The notes: generated by a model from the sequence alone, not told the origin. Shown: positions 1-7,174, counted from the stretch's first letter. The stretch: DNA of 7,578 bases from Nitrosomonas sp. (GCA_003514765.1 DOOY01000177.1:1-7578); one strand, 5' to 3'. Made by a program: numbers and translations.

Positions 1-112
1 CCTCATTCCCTACAGAAATTGATATCCGTTGAAGACTTGTTACATAAACAACTTAAAACATAGCTTAACAAGCTAGTAGTGCTTCAATTTGATACCGTCT
101 AATATTAAAGTT

Positions 113-147
113 CTCTCTCAATATAATCCAACAACATATTGAGAGAG
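113..147 (+). promoter_or_regulatory. Leader hairpin covering the transposase ribosome binding site
   Basis: CTCTCTCAATAT at 113-124 and ATATTGAGAGAG at 136-147 are perfect 12-bp inverted repeats with an 11-nt spacer. The right arm contains the purine stretch GAGAGAG (141-147), the only Shine-Dalgarno-like sequence before the ATG at 151 that opens the transposase remnant. In RNA this would fold into a stem that hides the binding site. Known insertion sequences such as IS10 use hairpins of this sort to stop read-through transcripts from being translated; applying that role here is inference. The repeat could instead be part of the element's end. Confidence 0.5.
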
Positions 148-150
148 CAG

Positions 151-657
151 ATGAAGAAAAATATATTATTCGGTTAGCAGAAGTAGAGCGTCAACAATTG
201 GAGGATCAGGTTTATAAAGGATAGTCAGGCAGGTTTTAAAAAAACACCTTTAAACTCTGGCAGAAGAAGATGTGGTGTATTCCGCCTAAACAGGATGCGG
301 CTTTTGTATGTGCGATGGAACAAGTGTTGTCGGTTTACAAACGGCCATTGAATCCGGATTGCCCTGTGGCATGCATGGATGAGACGAGTGTGCAATGCTT
401 GAAGGAAGTACGGCCTGCGCTGCCAGGCAGACCTGTTCAAATTGAACGCTATGATGTGGAGTACGAGCGTAATGGTGTGGCGCATCTTATCCAATTTTAT
501 GCGCCATTAATAGGCTGGCGCCGGATAGATGTAGCTGATAATCACGCGGCCCTGCAATGCAATGGGCGCAAGGGGTAACGAACCTTAGTGGAGCAGGATT
601 TTCCTGATGCCAGACGAATTACGCTCGTCATGGATAATCTGAATACACACTAACATT
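151..657 (+). pseudogene. IS630-family transposase, decayed and truncated
   Basis: This is the relic of a DDE transposase of the IS630 family. The N-terminal part reads in frame from 153 to 221 (KYIIRLAEVERQQLEDQ...) and stops at TAG 222-224. The catalytic core resumes near 240 and is recognisable from 255 (LWQKKMWCIPPK). It carries the first catalytic aspartate in CMDETSV (about 375-395) and the second in VMDNLNTH (about 628-651). The third acidic residue and the whole C-terminus are absent. Lesions visible: one base missing in the A-run at 157-161, which puts ATG 151 out of frame; in-frame stops at 222 and 237; loss of the DNA-binding middle between about 225 and 240; a 5-bp duplication (GCAATGCAATG, near 555) causing a frameshift; and one extra base near 587. 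It cannot make an active enzyme. No partner end or target duplication is clear. The gene converges on yggS and ends at its stop codon. Positions 1-112 show no gene. Confidence 0.88.
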
Positions 658-1410
658 TCAACCAAAGCCGGGCCAGTAATGACTATCCGGTAAAGGCCGT
701 TTGCCAAAAATAGCCTGGCCGACACGCACTACGGTTGCGCCCTCCTCTATCGCCAGTTCATAATCGCCGGACATGCCCATCGACAATTCTTCAAAAGACA
801 ACTCTGCAGGTGCATTCTGGCGCAGCCGGTCTCTTAAGTCGCGCATTCTGACAAAACAAGCACGTACACGGTCGAGATCGGTTGAAAAAATAGCCAATGT
901 CATGAGTCCTTTGACCTGCAATGACGAATAGTTCGGCAACTGCCTGACAAAGTCTTCAACTGCTTCCGGCGGCAAGCCGAATTTGCTGGCTTCTCCCGAA
1001 CTGTTAACCTGTACATAAACATCCATGCCGCGCCCTGCCGCCTGCAGACGTTTATCCAGTTCCGCTGCGACTTTGAGGCTGTCGAGTGCCTGAAATTCAT
1101 GCGCGAAACGGGTAATATACTTGACCTTGTTGGTCTGCAAATGGCCGATAATTGACCATTGGATATTGAGGTCACTGAGCACCTCCGATTTTTCGCGTGC
1201 TTCCTGCACCTTGTTTTCACCCATTTCATGGCAACCTGCCGTGTAAGCAATGCGCAATCTTTCCGCAGAAACGGTTTTAGTGACCGGAAGCAGACGCACA
1301 CTTGACGGTTCGCGCCCAGCCTTGATACAGGCATCGGTAATACGCTGCTGAACAGTTGCCAGATTATTTTTGATTTCGTTCAATTGTGCTGCTGCTGTTG
1401 CTTCTTCCAA
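658..1410 (-). CDS. yggS: YggS/PROSC-family pyridoxal phosphate homeostasis protein
   Basis: This cytosolic protein of the YggS/PLPBP family binds pyridoxal 5'-phosphate and buffers its supply; it has the fold of an alanine racemase barrel but no known enzyme activity. The 250 residues show the family landmarks in order: the PLP lysine in LLPVTKT (Lys45), GENKVQE (64-70), IGHLQTNKVK (88-97), GLMTL (168-172), and the phosphate-binding region SMGMSGD (210-216) followed by EEGATVVRVGQAIFG. The start is supported by GGAG at 1417-1420, six bases before the ATG. The E. coli protein is about 234 residues and ends soon after the IFG motif; here about a dozen extra residues follow (PLPDSHYWPGFG), and the stop lies exactly where the transposase relic ends. 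The gene lies 37 bp after the DUF4440 gene on the same strand, so co-transcription from metG is likely. No terminator is visible behind it. Confidence 0.95.
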   Translation of the reverse strand: MEEATAAAQLNEIKNNLATVQQRITDACIKAGREPSSVRLLPVTKTVSAERLRIAYTAGCHEMGENKVQEAREKSEVLSDLNIQWSIIGHLQTNKVKYITRFAHEFQALDSLKVAAELDKRLQAAGRGMDVYVQVNSSGEASKFGLPPEAVEDFVRQLPNYSSLQVKGLMTLAIFSTDLDRVRACFVRMRDLRDRLRQNAPAELSFEELSMGMSGDYELAIEEGATVVRVGQAIFGKRPLPDSHYWPGFG

Positions 1411-1447
1411 TGTTTTCTCCAGGAATTTTCTCTAATTTTATTCACTA

Positions 1448-1825
1448 TTATTGCTGTTCGGTTGCTTGATGAAAAACCATTTTCCAGCTATCGCCATGAC
1501 GCCGCCAAATTGAACTTCTCAACGATCCTTTTTTCGTTTCTGAGTATGTTTCCGATGATGCATTCATTTTCACCGCCCGATAAATCGCCATAACCACATC
1601 ATTTGACAACATTTTGACTCTAAAATCCTCCAGTGACCATTTTTGCTGTGCATCTTTATGCAACAACCATTCAACCACAGCCTGTCTTGAATGCACCCGG
1701 CCGTCATTGCCGATTTCTTCGAATTCTTCTGACAGCAACGTATCTGCCACAGACGGGTTAACGCGCATATCTGTATGCAGCAGTTTCAATTCCAGCTGCT
1801 TTATCAGCGCGGCAAGCTGTTCCAT
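1448..1825 (-). CDS. Small DUF4440/SnoaL-like (NTF2-fold) protein
   Basis: This 125-residue protein has no signal peptide or membrane segment. It looks like a DUF4440 protein of the NTF2/SnoaL superfamily: an N-terminal helix (residues 1-20), then LLSEEFEEIGNDGRV (30-44), a helix with W53, a middle strand VVMAIYRAV (77-85), and a closing pair SSIWRRHGDSWKMVFHQAT (104-122) whose W-x-MVFHQ ending is typical of the family. Members form cone-shaped barrels and often bind small molecules, but the ligand here is unknown. The gene starts 33 bp after metG ends and stops 37 bp before yggS starts, so it is probably part of a metG-to-yggS transcript. The Shine-Dalgarno sequence is poor (only GAG close to the ATG). 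The family call is from recalled motifs; the function is open. Confidence 0.8.
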   Translation of the reverse strand: MEQLAALIKQLELKLLHTDMRVNPSVADTLLSEEFEEIGNDGRVHSRQAVVEWLLHKDAQQKWSLEDFRVKMLSNDVVMAIYRAVKMNASSETYSETKKGSLRSSIWRRHGDSWKMVFHQATEQQ

Positions 1826-1858
1826 GACTCAGGTAACTTTGGCACTCGGACGAGGGTT

Positions 1859-3943
1859 CTACTTCACTTTCATGCCGGGTTTTGCACCGTCATCGGGATT
1901 AAGAATAAATAATTCCTTCCCGCCGCTACCGGCCGCGAGCACCATGCCTTCTGACAAGCCGAATTTCATTTTGCGCGGCGCCAGATTAGCCACCATGACT
2001 GTCAAGCATCCTTTTAACTGTTCCGGGTCGTAAGCCGATTTAATCCCGGCAAAAACGGTGCGTTGTTCGCTGCCAATATCCAATGTCAGTTTCAATAGTT
2101 TTTCCGCGCCTGCCACATGTTCAGCCTGAATAATTTTTGCCACACGCAAATCGATTTTACTGAAGTCGTCTATGGTAATAGTTTCAGCAATCGGCGCTAT
2201 GGTAGTTTGCTGAGTTGACCCGGCTTGCTCTGGCGAGAGGCTTTGCTTATTCGCCGCTACTAATGCCTCGATTTGCTGACTATCAATACGTGTCAATAAA
2301 TGCTGATACGCATTGATAGCATGTCCGGCCGGCAGCAGCAATTGCGATACCGGCTCGCCAGCTGCAAGTTGGGGCCATGTCAATGCATCGCGGTTTAAAA
2401 ATTTTTCTACCTGTCGTATCGTATCCGGCAGAATCGGTTTCAGATAACGCGCCAGCAAATAGAAAAGCTGTATGCCCAGGCTGCAAATACGCTGCAATTG
2501 TGCATTTTTATCGGCGTCTTTGGCAATTTCCCATGGCGCCATTTCGTGAATCATTTCATTTGCTTCATCCGCAAATTTCATAATCTGGCGCACAGCCTGT
2601 GCAAAATCACGTTCTTCAAACGCTTTTTCGATTACATCCGGCCGCCAGTTTGCAAACCGCTCATCAACCATCTCGCGCAAGGCCTGATAGTCATCACCGT
2701 CAACCAGTTTGCCGTTAAAACGCTTGGTGATAAAACCCGCACACCGGCTGGCGATATTGACAAACTTACCTACCAGATCGGAATTCACCCTTGCGACAAA
2801 ATCATCCAGATTTAAATCGATATCTTCCATGGTGCCGTTCAGTTTCGCTGCGTAATAATAACGCAGCCACTCCGGATTGAGCCCTTGTTTTAAATAGCTC
2901 TCAGCCGTAATAAAGGTGCCGCGTGACTTGCTCATTTTTTCGCCGTTTACGGTCAGAAATCCATGCGCAAAAATTTGGGTGGGTGTTCGGTAACCCGCAT
3001 TCTCCAGCATTGCGGGCCAGAACAGCGCATGAAAATACAAAATGTCCTTGCCGATAAAATGATAGAGTTCGGTTTCGGTATTCTTATGCCAGTATGCATC
3101 AAAATCAATATTTTCACGTATGCAAAGGTGTTTGAAACTGCCCATATAGCCAATCGGCGCATCCAGCCAAACATAAAAATATTTGCCGGGGGCATCCGGT
3201 ATTTCAAAACCAAAATAAGGTGCGTCTCGAGAAATATCCCAGTCTGACAGCTTGTTTTCGCCCGTTTCTCCAAGCCATTCATGCATTTTATTCGCCGCCT
3301 CCGGCTGCAAATGATTGGCTTCGCGCGTCCAGCGCCGCAGAAAATCAACGCAACGATCATCCGAGAGATTGAAAAAATAATGCTCGGACGATTTTTTAAC
3401 CGGCACTGCACCCGATACCGATGAATACGGATTTTTCAGATCAGTCGGCGCATATGCGGCACCACATACTTCACAAGCATCGCCATACTGGTCCTTTGCA
3501 GCACATTTAGGGCATTCGCCTTTAACATACCGATCCGGCAGAAACATCTGCTTTTCAGGATCATAAAGCTGCTCAATGGCTCGGACTGTGATGAGTCCAG
3601 CCGCCTTTAATTTACGGTAAATATCTTCAGAAAAATGCCGGGTCTCGTCCGAATGCGTACTGTAATAATTGTCAAAATGAATATGAAACCCCGTGAAGTC
3701 ACCCAAATGTTCGTCATGTACGCGCGCGATCAATGCATCAGGCGTTATCCCCTCTTTCTCGGCACGCAGCATGATCGGCGTACCATGCGTATCATCCGCG
3801 CACACGTAGTAAATGTCATGCCCGCGCATTTTCTGAAAACGCACCCAGATATCCGTCTGGATATACTCCACAAGATGGCCCAGATGAATACTGCCATTCG
3901 CGTAGGGTAGCGCTGAGGTCACCAGAATTTTTCGATTGCTCAT
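1859..3943 (-). CDS. metG: Methionyl-tRNA synthetase, long form with C-terminal tRNA-binding domain
   Basis: This enzyme attaches methionine to tRNA-Met and initiator tRNA in the cytosol. The 694 residues contain the class I signatures: [11 protein letters not shown] with the HIGH-type motif HLGH (20-23) and GEKMSKSRG with KMSKS (336-340). Four zinc-type cysteines sit in the connective domain as C144-x2-C147 and C157-x2-C160. The anticodon-binding helical domain fills roughly 390-560. The last 107 residues (588-694, containing [12 protein letters not shown] and the [10 protein letters not shown] segment) form the EMAP-II/Trbp111-like domain of dimeric long-form enzymes. The frame stays open upstream to 4162, but the true start is the ATG at 3941-3943: [17 protein letters not shown] matches the family N-terminus, AAGGA lies at 3947-3951, and the extension would run into the mrp start. 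It is transcribed divergently from mrp and leads a probable three-gene unit. It appears intact. Confidence 0.97.
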   Translation of the reverse strand: MSNRKILVTSALPYANGSIHLGHLVEYIQTDIWVRFQKMRGHDIYYVCADDTHGTPIMLRAEKEGITPDALIARVHDEHLGDFTGFHIHFDNYYSTHSDETRHFSEDIYRKLKAAGLITVRAIEQLYDPEKQMFLPDRYVKGECPKCAAKDQYGDACEVCGAAYAPTDLKNPYSSVSGAVPVKKSSEHYFFNLSDDRCVDFLRRWTREANHLQPEAANKMHEWLGETGENKLSDWDISRDAPYFGFEIPDAPGKYFYVWLDAPIGYMGSFKHLCIRENIDFDAYWHKNTETELYHFIGKDILYFHALFWPAMLENAGYRTPTQIFAHGFLTVNGEKMSKSRGTFITAESYLKQGLNPEWLRYYYAAKLNGTMEDIDLNLDDFVARVNSDLVGKFVNIASRCAGFITKRFNGKLVDGDDYQALREMVDERFANWRPDVIEKAFEERDFAQAVRQIMKFADEANEMIHEMAPWEIAKDADKNAQLQRICSLGIQLFYLLARYLKPILPDTIRQVEKFLNRDALTWPQLAAGEPVSQLLLPAGHAINAYQHLLTRIDSQQIEALVAANKQSLSPEQAGSTQQTTIAPIAETITIDDFSKIDLRVAKIIQAEHVAGAEKLLKLTLDIGSEQRTVFAGIKSAYDPEQLKGCLTVMVANLAPRKMKFGLSEGMVLAAGSGGKELFILNPDDGAKPGMKVK

Positions 3944-3981
3944 TCGTCCTTGTTTCATCAAATTTGAATAAACGCCTATTC

Positions 3982-4014
3982 TAACAAATTGTGTGTAACA
4001 CCTGATATTTGTTA
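3982..4014. promoter_or_regulatory. 8-bp dyad in the divergent metG/mrp promoter region
   Basis: TAACAAAT (3982-3989) and ATTTGTTA (4007-4014) form a perfect inverted repeat around a 17-bp centre, in the roughly 150-bp gap between the divergent starts of metG and mrp. The position suits an operator for a dimeric regulator or paired promoter elements. TAGAAT on the minus strand overlaps the left arm and could be a metG -10 box, but no good -35 box is visible. The repeat is seen directly; a regulatory role is inference. Confidence 0.3.
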
Positions 4015-4043
4015 CCATGCCAATTTCAATCGATTTATTTCCG

Positions 4044-4090
4044 TGCCGCAGTAATCTGGCGGCATGCAGTATACTCAGCGTACCAAGGAG
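4044..4090 (+). promoter_or_regulatory. mrp leader: small hairpin, possible -10 box and strong ribosome binding site
   Basis: TGCCGC (4044-4049) and GCGGCA (4059-4064) can pair around a 9-nt loop. TATACT (4070-4075) resembles a -10 box, although no matching -35 box is seen. AAGGAG (4085-4090) stands seven bases before GTG 4098-4100 and decides the mrp start. The ribosome site is strong; the promoter reading is weak. If transcription starts after TATACT, the hairpin would be in DNA only and not in the transcript. Confidence 0.45.
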
Positions 4091-4097
4091 TTTCATA

Positions 4098-5186
4098 GTG
4101 ACGATTTCTGAACAACAAATCCAATCCGCTTTGCAAAATGTGATTGATCCGACGACTGGCAAGGACTATCTTTCAAACGGATCAGCGCGTAATATTCAAA
4201 TCGAAGGCAACCATGTTTCGCTTGAAATCGAAGTGGGCTATCCGGCAAACAGCGTCAAGCATGACATTCAGCAAAGCATTGTTACGGCACTGCAGACCAT
4301 ACCCGGTATCGGTCAGATTAATGTCGCTGTATCCAGCAAGATTGTGCCACATGGCGTGCAAAGCGGCGTCAAACTGATTTCCGGCATTAAGAATATTATT
4401 GCAGTTGCATCAGGCAAAGGCGGTGTCGGCAAGTCAGCGACTGCTGTCAATCTGGCGCTCGCATTGGCAGCTGAAGGCGCCAGCGTCGGCATACTCGATG
4501 CCGATATTTACGGCCCTTCCCAGCCTCAGATGCTGGGTATTACACAACAACCGGAATCACTCGACGGCAAATCAATGGAACCCGTCATCGCGCATGGTAT
4601 CCAGGCGATGTCTATTGGCCTTCTCATTGATGTGGAAACACCCATGGTCTGGCGTGGACCGATGGTTACGCAAGCATTGCAGCAATTATTGCGGGATACA
4701 CATTGGAAAGATGTTGATTATCTGGTCGTTGACTTGCCGCCCGGCACCGGTGACATTCAACTGACACTGGCGCAAAAAATACCCGTCACCGGCGCAATCA
4801 TTGTTACAACACCTCAGGATATCGCCTTGCTGGATGCACGCAAGGGACTCAAAATGTTCGAAAAAGTCGGCATCCCTATTCTTGGCATCATTGAAAATAT
4901 GAGTACACACACCTGTTCCAATTGTGGCCATACTGAACCCATTTTTGGCAGCGGTGGCGGCGAAAAAATGTGTAAAGACTATGAAATTGATTTTCTTGGC
5001 GCATTGCCGCTCGATATCAAAATTCGTGAACAAACGGATATCGGCGTACCCAGTGTCGTCGCCGACCCTGAAGGTGACATTGCAGCAACCTATCGCATGA
5101 TTGCGCGCAAAGTTGCCGTTAAAGTGGCGAAATCAGTTGAGGATCATTCAGAATTATTTGCCAAAATTGTCATGGAAGACGATTAA
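4098..5186 (+). CDS. mrp: Mrp/ApbC/NBP35-family iron-sulfur cluster carrier ATPase
   Basis: This cytosolic P-loop ATPase binds Fe-S clusters and passes them to apo-proteins. From the GTG start it has 362 residues, the usual length for the proteobacterial form. Residues 1 to about 85 form the MIP18/DUF59 domain ([17 protein letters not shown]). The deviant Walker A motif GKGGVGKS, with the extra lysine typical of the MinD/Mrp group, is at 106-113. [10 protein letters not shown] follows at 134-143 and the Walker B region [13 protein letters not shown] at 207-219. The CxxC pair that holds the bridging cluster is C273-x2-C276 (THTCSNCGH). GTG 4098 is chosen over the in-frame ATG 4017 because AAGGAG lies seven bases before it and the upstream residues (PISIDLFPC...) are not family-like. 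It is divergent from metG, with dcd 34 bp behind it. All key residues are present. Confidence 0.96.
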   Translation: MTISEQQIQSALQNVIDPTTGKDYLSNGSARNIQIEGNHVSLEIEVGYPANSVKHDIQQSIVTALQTIPGIGQINVAVSSKIVPHGVQSGVKLISGIKNIIAVASGKGGVGKSATAVNLALALAAEGASVGILDADIYGPSQPQMLGITQQPESLDGKSMEPVIAHGIQAMSIGLLIDVETPMVWRGPMVTQALQQLLRDTHWKDVDYLVVDLPPGTGDIQLTLAQKIPVTGAIIVTTPQDIALLDARKGLKMFEKVGIPILGIIENMSTHTCSNCGHTEPIFGSGGGEKMCKDYEIDFLGALPLDIKIREQTDIGVPSVVADPEGDIAATYRMIARKVAVKVAKSVEDHSELFAKIVMEDD

Positions 5187-5220
5187 TTCCATCGCCACTC
5201 CAATTTACTTTTAAAACACT

Positions 5221-5787
5221 ATGACCATCAAATCAGACAAATGGATTCGGCGCATGGCGCTTGACCATGGCATGATAACGCCTTTTGAACCCGACCAGAT
5301 CAGGCAAAAAGACAACCGCCGAATCGTCTCTTATGGTACGTCCAGTTACGGCTATGATATCCGGTGTTCAGATGAATTCAAACTGTTCACCAATATCAAC
5401 ACCACCATCGTTGATCCCAAGAATTTCGATTCCAATTCATTTGTCGATGTAAAAAACGACATTTGTATTATCCCACCCAACTCATTTGCACTGGCACGCA
5501 CTGTCGAGTATTTTCGCATACCGCGTAATGTCCTTACGATTTGTCTTGGAAAATCAACCTATGCACGTTGTGGCATTATCGTCAATGTCACGCCATTTGA
5601 GCCCGAATGGGAAGGTTATGTTACACTGGAGTTCTCAAATACCACGCCGCTTCCAGCCAAAATCTACGCAAACGAGGGCGTCGCGCAGGTTATCTTTTTT
5701 GAATCGGACGAAGCCTGCGAAACCTCTTACAAAGACCGGGGTGGTAAATATCAGGGCCAAAATGGCGTCACACTGCCTAAAATCTAA
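5221..5787 (+). CDS. dcd: dCTP deaminase
   Basis: This enzyme deaminates dCTP to dUTP, feeding dUMP and then dTMP synthesis. The 188 residues match the family in full: [13 protein letters not shown] at the start, [13 protein letters not shown] (41-53), GKSTYARCG (110-118) with the active-site serine and arginine (S112, R116), and VTLEFSN (134-140) with the catalytic glutamate E137. The C-terminus [19 protein letters not shown] is the nucleotide-closing tail. The family-typical N-terminus fixes the ATG at 5221, although no Shine-Dalgarno sequence is visible in the 34 bases after mrp; translation may depend on coupling to mrp or on a weak site. The unknown exported protein follows after 18 bp. 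The gene looks intact. It is the mono-functional deaminase type rather than the bifunctional dCTP deaminase/dUTPase, judging by overall resemblance only. Confidence 0.96.
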   Translation: MTIKSDKWIRRMALDHGMITPFEPDQIRQKDNRRIVSYGTSSYGYDIRCSDEFKLFTNINTTIVDPKNFDSNSFVDVKNDICIIPPNSFALARTVEYFRIPRNVLTICLGKSTYARCGIIVNVTPFEPEWEGYVTLEFSNTTPLPAKIYANEGVAQVIFFESDEACETSYKDRGGKYQGQNGVTLPKI

Positions 5788-5805
5788 CTGACGAAGGTAC
5801 TTTAA

Positions 5806-6396
5806 ATGAAAAAATTACAAAATAATTTCTTCCAGGCCAGATATCCATTTGCGCTGCTGGCGGCGCTACTGTTATTCATACCCGCTGCAACTGCCGCGTC
5901 AAGTAGCGATACCGGAAAAATCGACAATCATCCGCTCAAACATATCGAAATTTCAGGCATATCCATCACGACACCTGTCGATAAAATTGCCGACATTCTG
6001 ATCGCACAAGGCTATACTCAAGTTAACAACACGCTATTCACGAAACAGGAACAACTTCAGAATAATCGCAAAACCATTTTTAGAGTGGAAATTGAAGACA
6101 CCGCTGCTTTTCGCCAGATATCTTATCATCGCAGCCTAAGTGGCGGACGTGTTAAAACAGCCGGGGGTGAACAACCCGTACCTGCTTTCGAAAACGAGAC
6201 AGCACAACAGCTATATCAGGTCATCTGCGAAAATATTTCTGAAGAAGCAAAAAAGACAAGGGCCTGCGAACCACTCACCGCTTCCAGCATCAATGCTGGC
6301 CATGGCCAGTTTATCGAACTGGATAATCATTTCTCCGCTCAACTCAGTGCGACTGCAGCTAACACGGCAATGGGAATAAAATATGCCTACAAATAG
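5806..6396 (+). CDS. Exported protein of unknown function
   Basis: I do not recognise this 196-residue protein. It opens with a classic signal peptide: basic start (MKKLQNNFFQARY), hydrophobic core about 14-28 (PFALLAALLLFIPAA), and an AxA-type cleavage site near ATAA (28-31). This predicts a soluble periplasmic protein, with no lipobox and no second membrane segment. The mature part has GISITTPVDKIADILIAQGY (51-70), a pattern seen in periplasmic domains that read 'G-I-x-x-x-x-P-x-x-x-x-x-x-L-x-x-x-G-Y', then a strand-rich middle (TIFRVEIED, AFRQISYHRS) and two cysteines, C141 and C154, that could form a disulfide. The start has GAAGG about nine bases before the ATG. It follows dcd by only 18 bp, so it is probably the last gene of the mrp-dcd unit, though a shared role is not evident. 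Confidence 0.75.
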   Translation: MKKLQNNFFQARYPFALLAALLLFIPAATAASSSDTGKIDNHPLKHIEISGISITTPVDKIADILIAQGYTQVNNTLFTKQEQLQNNRKTIFRVEIEDTAAFRQISYHRSLSGGRVKTAGGEQPVPAFENETAQQLYQVICENISEEAKKTRACEPLTASSINAGHGQFIELDNHFSAQLSATAANTAMGIKYAYK

Positions 6397-6398
6397 AT

Positions 6399-6453
6399 GA
6401 TTGGTAGTCACCCAATCCAAAAAGCAAAGTTGCTCTAAACCCAGTTCTGGTTT
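6399..6453 (+). other. Cluster of small hairpins after the mrp-dcd unit
   Basis: Right behind the stop codon GATTGG (6399-6404) can pair with CCAATC (6412-6417). AGCAA/TTGCT (6423-6434) and a CCAG-TT-CTGG hairpin (6441-6450), with flanking AAA and TTT around a bulged C, follow. The last runs into TTTAT, a poor terminator tail. Together they may slow or end transcription of the unit, but none is a standard Rho-independent terminator. No gene is seen between 6397 and the tRNA. Confidence 0.25.
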
Positions 6454-6514
6454 ATCCTGTGCCCCCCATCAAAGCAGGCATAATGCAATTACGTTTTTGT
6501 AACAGATTTTCAAT

Positions 6515-6606
6515 GGAGAAGTGACCGAGTGGCTGAAGGTGCACGCCTGGAAAGCGTGTGTACGGTTTATACCGTACCGCGGGTTCGAATCCCGCCTTCT
6601 CCGCCA
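6515..6606 (+). tRNA. tRNA-Ser, anticodon GGA, CCA encoded
   Basis: This is a class II tRNA reading UCC and UCU serine codons. Acceptor strands GGAGAAG (6515-6521) and CTTCTCC pair fully, followed by the discriminator G and an encoded CCA (6604-6606). The anticodon stem is CACGC/GCGTG (6542-6546/6554-6558) with loop CTGGAAA, and the anticodon is at 6549-6551. The long variable arm, required for serine identity, is a 7-bp stem GTACGGT/ACCGTAC. The T arm is GCGGG-TTCGAAT-CCCGC. No clear promoter or T-rich terminator is visible around it. It stands alone after the mrp-dcd unit and before a stretch of accessory DNA, as tRNA genes used as integration sites often do, but no repeat of its 3' end is seen in the window. 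Confidence 0.97.
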
Positions 6607-6751
6607 TTGTATCAATATAGCTAATTGTTGAAAAACAATAAAATATATTTATTATACAAGCATTCTACCCATCTTGTGTCGCTGGATAGCAGCGGACATT
6701 ACTGGATAAATATAATGCAAGCACCCTCAATAGATTTAAAAAATCAAAAAA

Positions 6752-6796
6752 TGACTCTGTTGCAAAAAATTGTACTGGCCAGAGTCAGCCTCTGAC
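6752..6796. repeat. 8-bp inverted repeat, possible insertion-sequence end
   Basis: TGACTCTG (6752-6759) and CAGAGTCA (6780-6787) are perfect inverted repeats 20 bp apart. A second, overlapping pairing is GTCAG/CTGAC (6784-6788/6792-6796). The left side reads CTGTTGCAAA, a string also found in IS26-type terminal repeats (GGCACTGTTGCAAA), so it may be the scar of an insertion. No transposase lies near and no second end is visible. It could instead act as a transcription end for the antitoxin gene on the minus strand, whose stop is nine bases away, though it lacks a T-run. Confidence 0.35.
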
Positions 6797-6804
6797 ATAG
6801 CTGA

Positions 6805-7128
6805 TTATGTAATGTAAATCACTGCTGTCCCGTTACCTTTCCTTTCAAAACAACATTGGCTGGTTATCACATTTGAAGCGCTTATCAGGTGGACCGCCTC
6901 ACGTGGCATTTCACCACCTGGGTGAAAAAGAATATCTTCAAATGACTTTAAATTCGCTTGTTTAGCGCGTTCTTTGAAAAAATCCTCAGTTTCAAGAACT
7001 GATACTTTTTCTGCCACTGCCATTGCTATAAACTGATTAAGGCTTGTACCATCACGTTTTGCCATTTTTGCGACTTCATTCTTCAATGATTTTGGAAGTC
7101 GTAAGGAGTATGTTGATGTGTCACTCAT
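6805..7128 (-). CDS. Orphan ribbon-helix-helix (CopG/HicB-type) antitoxin, probably eroded tail
   Basis: This is a small DNA-binding protein of the ribbon-helix-helix class that commonly serves as the antitoxin of toxin-antitoxin pairs. Residues 6-11 (TYSLRL) form the DNA-contacting strand, PKSLKNEVAKMAKRDG (12-27) the first helix, and SLNQFIAMAVAEKVSVLE (29-46) the second. The segment FFKERAKQANLKSFEDIL (50-67) up to GGEMPRE (71-77) is also family-like. From memory such proteins end soon after this point, at about 80 residues; here 30 more follow (AVHLISASN... to YIT) that do not look like the family and may come from a frameshift or deletion. There is no Shine-Dalgarno sequence before the ATG at 7126-7128, and no toxin gene on either side: an inverted repeat and the tRNA lie behind it, a broken PEP-CTERM gene before it. 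It may be a relic or a solitary regulator. Confidence 0.75.
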   Translation of the reverse strand: MSDTSTYSLRLPKSLKNEVAKMAKRDGTSLNQFIAMAVAEKVSVLETEDFFKERAKQANLKSFEDILFHPGGEMPREAVHLISASNVITSQCCFERKGNGTAVIYIT

Positions 7129-7174
7129 AAACTAATAGACGTCATCCGACGAGGAAGCGTTATTGCCTGGAGCA

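Noticed and set aside
61..75. TAGCTT-AAC-AAGCTA palindrome as a terminator
   Set aside because: The stem is only 6 bp with no GC-rich core and no clear T-run on either strand.
225..494. Minus-strand open frame of 89 codons across the transposase relic
   Set aside because: It is the complement of recognisable IS630 sequence and has no independent support.
1614..2815. Plus-strand open frames antisense to metG and the DUF4440 gene
   Set aside because: They lie wholly opposite strongly supported coding sequence and show no domain or start signal of their own.
4017..4097. An earlier ATG start for mrp
   Set aside because: No ribosome binding site precedes it, and the extra 27 residues are unlike the family; AAGGAG points to GTG 4098.
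3944..4162. Upstream extension of the metG reading frame by 73 codons
   Set aside because: It overlaps the divergent mrp start, lacks family residues, and the ATG at 3943 has both an AAGGA site and the conserved N-terminus.
6622..6644. ATTGTT-GAAA-AACAAT hairpin after the tRNA as a Rho-independent terminator
   Set aside because: The stem is AT-rich and is followed by A-rich rather than T-rich sequence on the plus strand.
6682..6708. Two CTGGATA copies 20 bp apart
   Set aside because: A 7-bp direct repeat with only two units is within chance and is not tied to any element.
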